Of a DNA stretch of 21,528 bases, positions 19,147 through 21,528 are shown piece after piece; the stretch's first letter is position 1, and every line of letters starts with the position of its first letter. A model generated the notes under the pieces. The model did no database searches and was not told where the DNA came from. It saw only the letters and a program-made list of their open reading frames with translations. A program made the translations under genes and the position numbers. The DNA is from a virus. The stretch lies in the IMG/VR virus record IMGVR_UViG_3300032286_000222, positions 1-21,528 of that record; one strand, 5' to 3'.

Positions 19147-19326
19147 TTAATTGCGATAATACTTATTAGCTTCCCTAATATCCCTATTGAACTGGCGCAT
19201 CATCTCGTAAACAGTCAAACCTTGTTTAATCTCTGGATGCTTGTTTAGCCAAGCAATAGCTTCTTCAAAGGATTGCACATCCCTCATGGCATCCTCAAAC
19301 TTTGCCCAGGCTTGTTCCTCGGTCAT
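19147..19326 (-). CDS. Hypothetical small helical protein (59 aa)
   Basis: ATG at 19324-19326 overlaps the nuclease stop (ATGA); the longer reading frame to 19392 lies within the nuclease gene and is rejected. The product begins MTEEQAWAKFEDAMRDVQ. It has two helical segments (FEEAIAWLNKHPEIKQ and YEMMRQFNRDIREANK), is well charged and has no membrane part. The family is not recognised. It has no Shine-Dalgarno, so translational coupling to the nuclease is likely. Confidence 0.7.
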   Translation of the reverse strand: MTEEQAWAKFEDAMRDVQSFEEAIAWLNKHPEIKQGLTVYEMMRQFNRDIREANKYYRN

Positions 19327-19706
19327 AGGTTTTGAAATACACGCCAACTTTGCCCTGTCGATGGACAAAGCTTTGTGGTCAATGTTCTGCACTTGGATAT
19401 TGGTAATAGCCAGAAAATGTCATCGTGCATTGCCCAGCACACAACATAATCGACCCCGCTAATCGGCCTCTTTGGGATATTAAAACCATTGCCAATGGAT
19501 GTCGTGAACCTGTATTTCGTCCTACCAGGTTCAATCACTTGTGCCGTCTTTACTTGTATGCGGAAGAATTTTCCGTTCTTTTCTGCCACTAGATCATAGC
19601 CGGAAAAGTCTTCGTATGGCTCAAGCACATTGTAGCCACATCGTAGCAACGCGCCGGTGACGCGAGCCACTCCGATTGCACCAACTTGTCGTGATCCTAA
19701 TTTCAT
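19323..19706 (-). CDS. PD-(D/E)XK endonuclease (PDDEXK_5 / group I intron endonuclease-like)
   Basis: This 127-aa protein begins with a helical part, GAIGVARVTGALLRCGYNV (9-27), followed by SGYDLVAEKNGKFFRIQVK. Asp38 and the Q51-V-K53 triplet form a D...QxK active site, a known variant of the D...(E/Q)xK core in small endonucleases related to group I intron-encoded enzymes (pfam PDDEXK_5). It keeps YRFTTSIGNGFN and WAMHDDIFWLLP after that, as those proteins do. Its role could be a homing-type endonuclease or DNA repair; without an intron nearby, homing is not shown. ATG 19704-19706 has no Shine-Dalgarno and faces the divergent plus-strand gene. Confidence 0.7.
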   Translation of the reverse strand: MKLGSRQVGAIGVARVTGALLRCGYNVLEPYEDFSGYDLVAEKNGKFFRIQVKTAQVIEPGRTKYRFTTSIGNGFNIPKRPISGVDYVVCWAMHDDIFWLLPISKCRTLTTKLCPSTGQSWRVFQNL

Positions 19707-19744
19707 GCTTGACGGATTTAGATTTGTCCTAGAGACTTTTCACT
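19707..19744. promoter_or_regulatory. Divergent promoter region before the secreted-protein gene
   Basis: This 38-bp gap between divergent start codons contains TTGACG at 19709-19714, the same -35-like hexamer as at 6226-6231, again about 36 bases before a plus-strand ATG lacking a Shine-Dalgarno. No clear TATAAT-like -10 follows at 16-18 bp. A short or leaderless transcript would be needed. Candidate only. Confidence 0.35.
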
Positions 19745-20083
19745 ATGAAAGCAATAATAATGATTATAGTGACGGCGATGCTGATGGCATCGGTGATGGC
19801 GGATGATTTTGACGGAGGGGTGTACGACTCTGGATACGCCGTGTTTAGCGGAGGTAAAGGATTGGGCATAACATCAAATGGATTGATAGTTGACGATGGC
19901 ATATTAAAGCTCACTCCGAAGGGATGCTATTCTTCATGCGGTGATGTTTATTATGGTGGAGATGAAATTGTGACAAAAAGCGGATACCTTTATTACGGAT
20001 CAAATGGAACAAAGGTTCAGGTTGGGGATTATTATTCTGGGACTGCTGGATCAACTTATGTTTTTGACAATGATTCAGAATAA
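19745..20083 (+). CDS. Small secreted protein (112 aa), possible moron
   Basis: The product has a signal peptide: MKAIIMIIVTAMLMASVMAD with a short basic start, a hydrophobic core and likely cleavage after AxxMA near residue 19-20. The mature part is Gly-, Tyr-, Asp- and Ser-rich with strand-forming repeats (SGYAVFSGGKGLGITS, CYSSCGDVYYGGDEIV, then YLYYGSNGTKVQVGDYYSG). The pair C-Y-S-S-C could form a disulfide. The gene faces right against its surroundings, lacks a Shine-Dalgarno, and ends exactly beside the stop of the convergent lysozyme-like gene (TAA then TTA). It looks like an added cargo (moron) gene. No family is recognised. Confidence 0.75.
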   Translation: MKAIIMIIVTAMLMASVMADDFDGGVYDSGYAVFSGGKGLGITSNGLIVDDGILKLTPKGCYSSCGDVYYGGDEIVTKSGYLYYGSNGTKVQVGDYYSGTAGSTYVFDNDSE

Positions 20084-20791
20084 TTATCCGCCACCAAAAG
20101 CTGATAGCCTATTATTAATCCTATTTTCCAGACCAACAATAAACTTCCTTCTTCTTGGGTCTGCCGTAGCCCTAGCCTTTTCATCATTTAATTGAGCCTG
20201 ACTAGCGGCAATCATAAGATCCTTTGCATTTACGTTTCCGATTGCTGACAATGTTTTAGATCCAATTGCCCCGTCAACTGCCACATTCTGTCCTAGGCTT
20301 CTTAATCCTTCTTGGAGATACTTTGTTGCACCGCCCATGCCACGATTAAACGCGAGATCCTGCGCGAATGGTTGGATTGCTTGTGGAAGTTGTGATACGA
20401 GTGGTGCTGTGTACTGGCTGATATATTCGGCTGCTGCCGCTTCCCTGTCTTTGGCTGGCAATCCTGCGATCTTTCTGAATGCTTCTGGATGGTATCTGTC
20501 ATTGATGCCAGCTACCTCGTAATCTCCACCCATATCCCCTGCTGGCAAGGCATACACGGAAAGATTTCCCTTCTTGTCACGCCTACCCTCCCAATTGACT
20601 GTGGTTTTGGCTGCATTCAAAAGATCATTATTTGAGTATTTCTGTGCCTCATCTGGAACAAATTGAAGTGGTGCTTCCGGCTGTTGAATTGCTTCCGCCA
20701 TTTGCTTTGGAGCAGATGTTTTAGGTTCAGCAGAAGACTCTATTTGAGGTGATTGAATATTCCCTTGGATCATCTTTTCGTAGCGTTCCAT
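20084..20791 (-). CDS. Lysozyme-like protein with peptidoglycan-binding domain (GH108-like)
   Basis: The 235-aa product has a Gln/Pro/Ser-rich N-terminal tail (1-50), then a GH108-type muramidase region. TVNWEGRRDKKGN carries Glu68 where GH108 has its catalytic E in EGG; MGGDYEVAGINDRYHPEAF and the later SRLxxY/AxYI-type helices follow. The C-terminal part (about 150-200; LAFNRGMGGATKYLQEGL, then VDGAIGSKTLSAIG) matches the PG_binding_3 motif VDGxxGxxTL..I. The usual second Gly of EGG is replaced by Arg. It lies beside a virion-type gene, not the lysis genes, so it may be a virion-associated lysin. RBS AAAGGAGAAATAAA precedes the start. Confidence 0.65.
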   Translation of the reverse strand: MERYEKMIQGNIQSPQIESSAEPKTSAPKQMAEAIQQPEAPLQFVPDEAQKYSNNDLLNAAKTTVNWEGRRDKKGNLSVYALPAGDMGGDYEVAGINDRYHPEAFRKIAGLPAKDREAAAAEYISQYTAPLVSQLPQAIQPFAQDLAFNRGMGGATKYLQEGLRSLGQNVAVDGAIGSKTLSAIGNVNAKDLMIAASQAQLNDEKARATADPRRRKFIVGLENRINNRLSAFGGG

Positions 20792-20792
20792 T

Positions 20793-21528
20793 TTATTTCT
20801 CCTTTGGTGTTAGGTAATCCCTATTGTATTTTAGGAACTGCCTTTTCCCATCTTCTGCTCCACGCTCGTAAGCTTTCTCCAAGGCCTTAACTTTGAAATC
20901 TGCATCCATTCCATCAAATGTTGCGCTTTGGAATAAATTGTCAGCAAGAGCTTTTCTCCTTTGGCCAACATATTCCTGGTAAATTGAATACTGATTTTCA
21001 TCAAGTCTATATGTAACCTTCTTGTCCATGACATCTCTGGATGGAACAGATGGAAGTACATCAGGATTTCCTGTTTCTTTCCACAGCTTATACAATGCAA
21101 CATTTGTCTCATCACTTGGGACTATTCTTGATCTTGTGAAATCAAGGAAATTGTAAAGGAATGGATTTGCGCCTTCCGGTGTCTGTTTGATCGGGTTGCC
21201 CCACATATCTCTTTTGAGAGGAAGCTCCTCGGCACCAATCGCCTCTTTAGCAAACTCTGGCATCTTCGACTTGAGAACATTAGCAAATAATTTCAAACTA
21301 TCATCTGTTCTTGGGTCAATCATATTCTCGCGGCTTGCCTTATTGAAGGCTTGCAATGTGTTGGGGAATGGGATTGATGAGATTGTTCCGTATAGTGATT
21401 CTAGATAGCTGTCATAATCTTCTTTTGAGATTGCATTAAGAAGAGTGTTTGTACTCTTTAAGAATGTTTGATTGAGCGTATAGCTTGCAACTGACGGCAA
21501 GCCCTTGAGGGTTACATCAAGAACATCC
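20793..21528 (-). CDS. C-terminal part of a large virion-type protein (5' end beyond window)
   Basis: The frame is open to the right edge (about 245 codons visible), so the 5' end lies outside the window; the TTG-initiated frame at 21500 is not a credible start. Visible features are helical segments (FLKSTNTLLNAISKED, DSLKLFANVLKSKMPEFAK) and the segment LPLKRDMWGNPIKQTPEGANPF. Then come IVPSDETNVALYKLWKETG and a basic helical tail (AYERGAEDGKRQFLKYNRDYL). This looks like the end of the very long internal virion or polyvalent (LPD38-like) proteins of podovirus-type phages. The assignment is from general resemblance only. Confidence 0.65.
   Translation of the reverse strand, partial: DVLDVTLKGLPSVASYTLNQTFLKSTNTLLNAISKEDYDSYLESLYGTISSIPFPNTLQAFNKASRENMIDPRTDDSLKLFANVLKSKMPEFAKEAIGAEELPLKRDMWGNPIKQTPEGANPFLYNFLDFTRSRIVPSDETNVALYKLWKETGNPDVLPSVPSRDVMDKKVTYRLDENQYSIYQEYVGQRRKALADNLFQSATFDGMDADFKVKALEKAYERGAEDGKRQFLKYNRDYLTPKEK

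Noticed and set aside
19327-19392. 81-aa version of the small helical gene
   Set aside because: The longer start is inside the endonuclease gene; the ATG at 19324-19326 gives a 4-bp ATGA overlap like the neighbours.
1-21528. CRISPR array, integrase, transposon ends or tRNA genes
   Set aside because: No regularly spaced repeats, recombinase motifs, terminal inverted repeats or cloverleaf sequences were seen; the dispersed ACAAACGG units are irregularly spaced.

Overview
The window reads as part of a double-stranded DNA tailed bacteriophage genome (or an integrated/metagenomic copy of one). It has a small and a large terminase subunit, a portal protein, a holin/lipoprotein lysis set, a lysozyme-like protein and the end of a large virion-type protein, plus a compact replication/recombination module. 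Genes are packed head to tail with 1-, 4- and 10-11-bp start/stop overlaps (ATGA, GTGA, TAATG). Most genes lie on the minus strand. Two rightward blocks (6263-8908 and 19745-20083) interrupt them. A lipoprotein that could be an outer-membrane spanin subunit and a heptosyltransferase-like enzyme point to a Gram-negative host, but the host cannot be named from the sequence. No tRNA, rRNA, CRISPR array, insertion sequence or integrase was seen.

Layout, in minus-strand transcription order. (1) 6187 down to 1, packaging and head module: small terminase, large terminase, an unknown 192-aa protein, a holin-like 56-aa protein, an out-of-frame overlapping pair (62-aa protein and lipoprotein, possible spanins), portal, a class I methyltransferase, a conserved 43-aa basic protein, an unknown protein, and the first codons of one more gene. 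(2) 6263-8908, plus strand: nine small genes of unknown function, most preceded by nearly the same purine-rich ribosome-binding leader and separated by hairpins and a repeated ACAAACGG motif. One is a 27-aa membrane microprotein. This looks like an early or host-takeover cassette. (3) 19706 down to 8910, metabolism and replication: a PD-(D/E)XK endonuclease, a Hjc-like nuclease, a probable ssDNA-binding protein, a RecB/Cas4-like exonuclease, several small proteins, a GT8-like glycosyltransferase, a 2OG-Fe(II) oxygenase, a C5-cytosine DNA methyltransferase, a GT9-like glycosyltransferase, a zinc-finger AEP-type primase and a RepA/KaiC-like helicase ATPase. A 165-bp intergenic region with a long hairpin, an AT palindrome and direct repeats follows. 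(4) 19745-20083, plus strand: a small secreted protein. (5) 21528 down to 20084: the C-terminal part of a large virion-type protein and a lysozyme/peptidoglycan-binding protein.

Points of most interest. First, a 163-residue reading frame lies inside the cytosine methyltransferase gene in another frame on the same strand, and its C-terminal half resembles a protein type seen across phages. Second, a cytosine methyltransferase, an Fe(II)/2OG oxygenase and two glycosyltransferases lie within 5 kb on one strand; this could be a DNA hypermodification route but could equally be unrelated cargo. Third, the plus-strand cassette carries a hairpin family with matched stem changes and a dispersed repeat. 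Family names are from memory of motifs; no database search was run.
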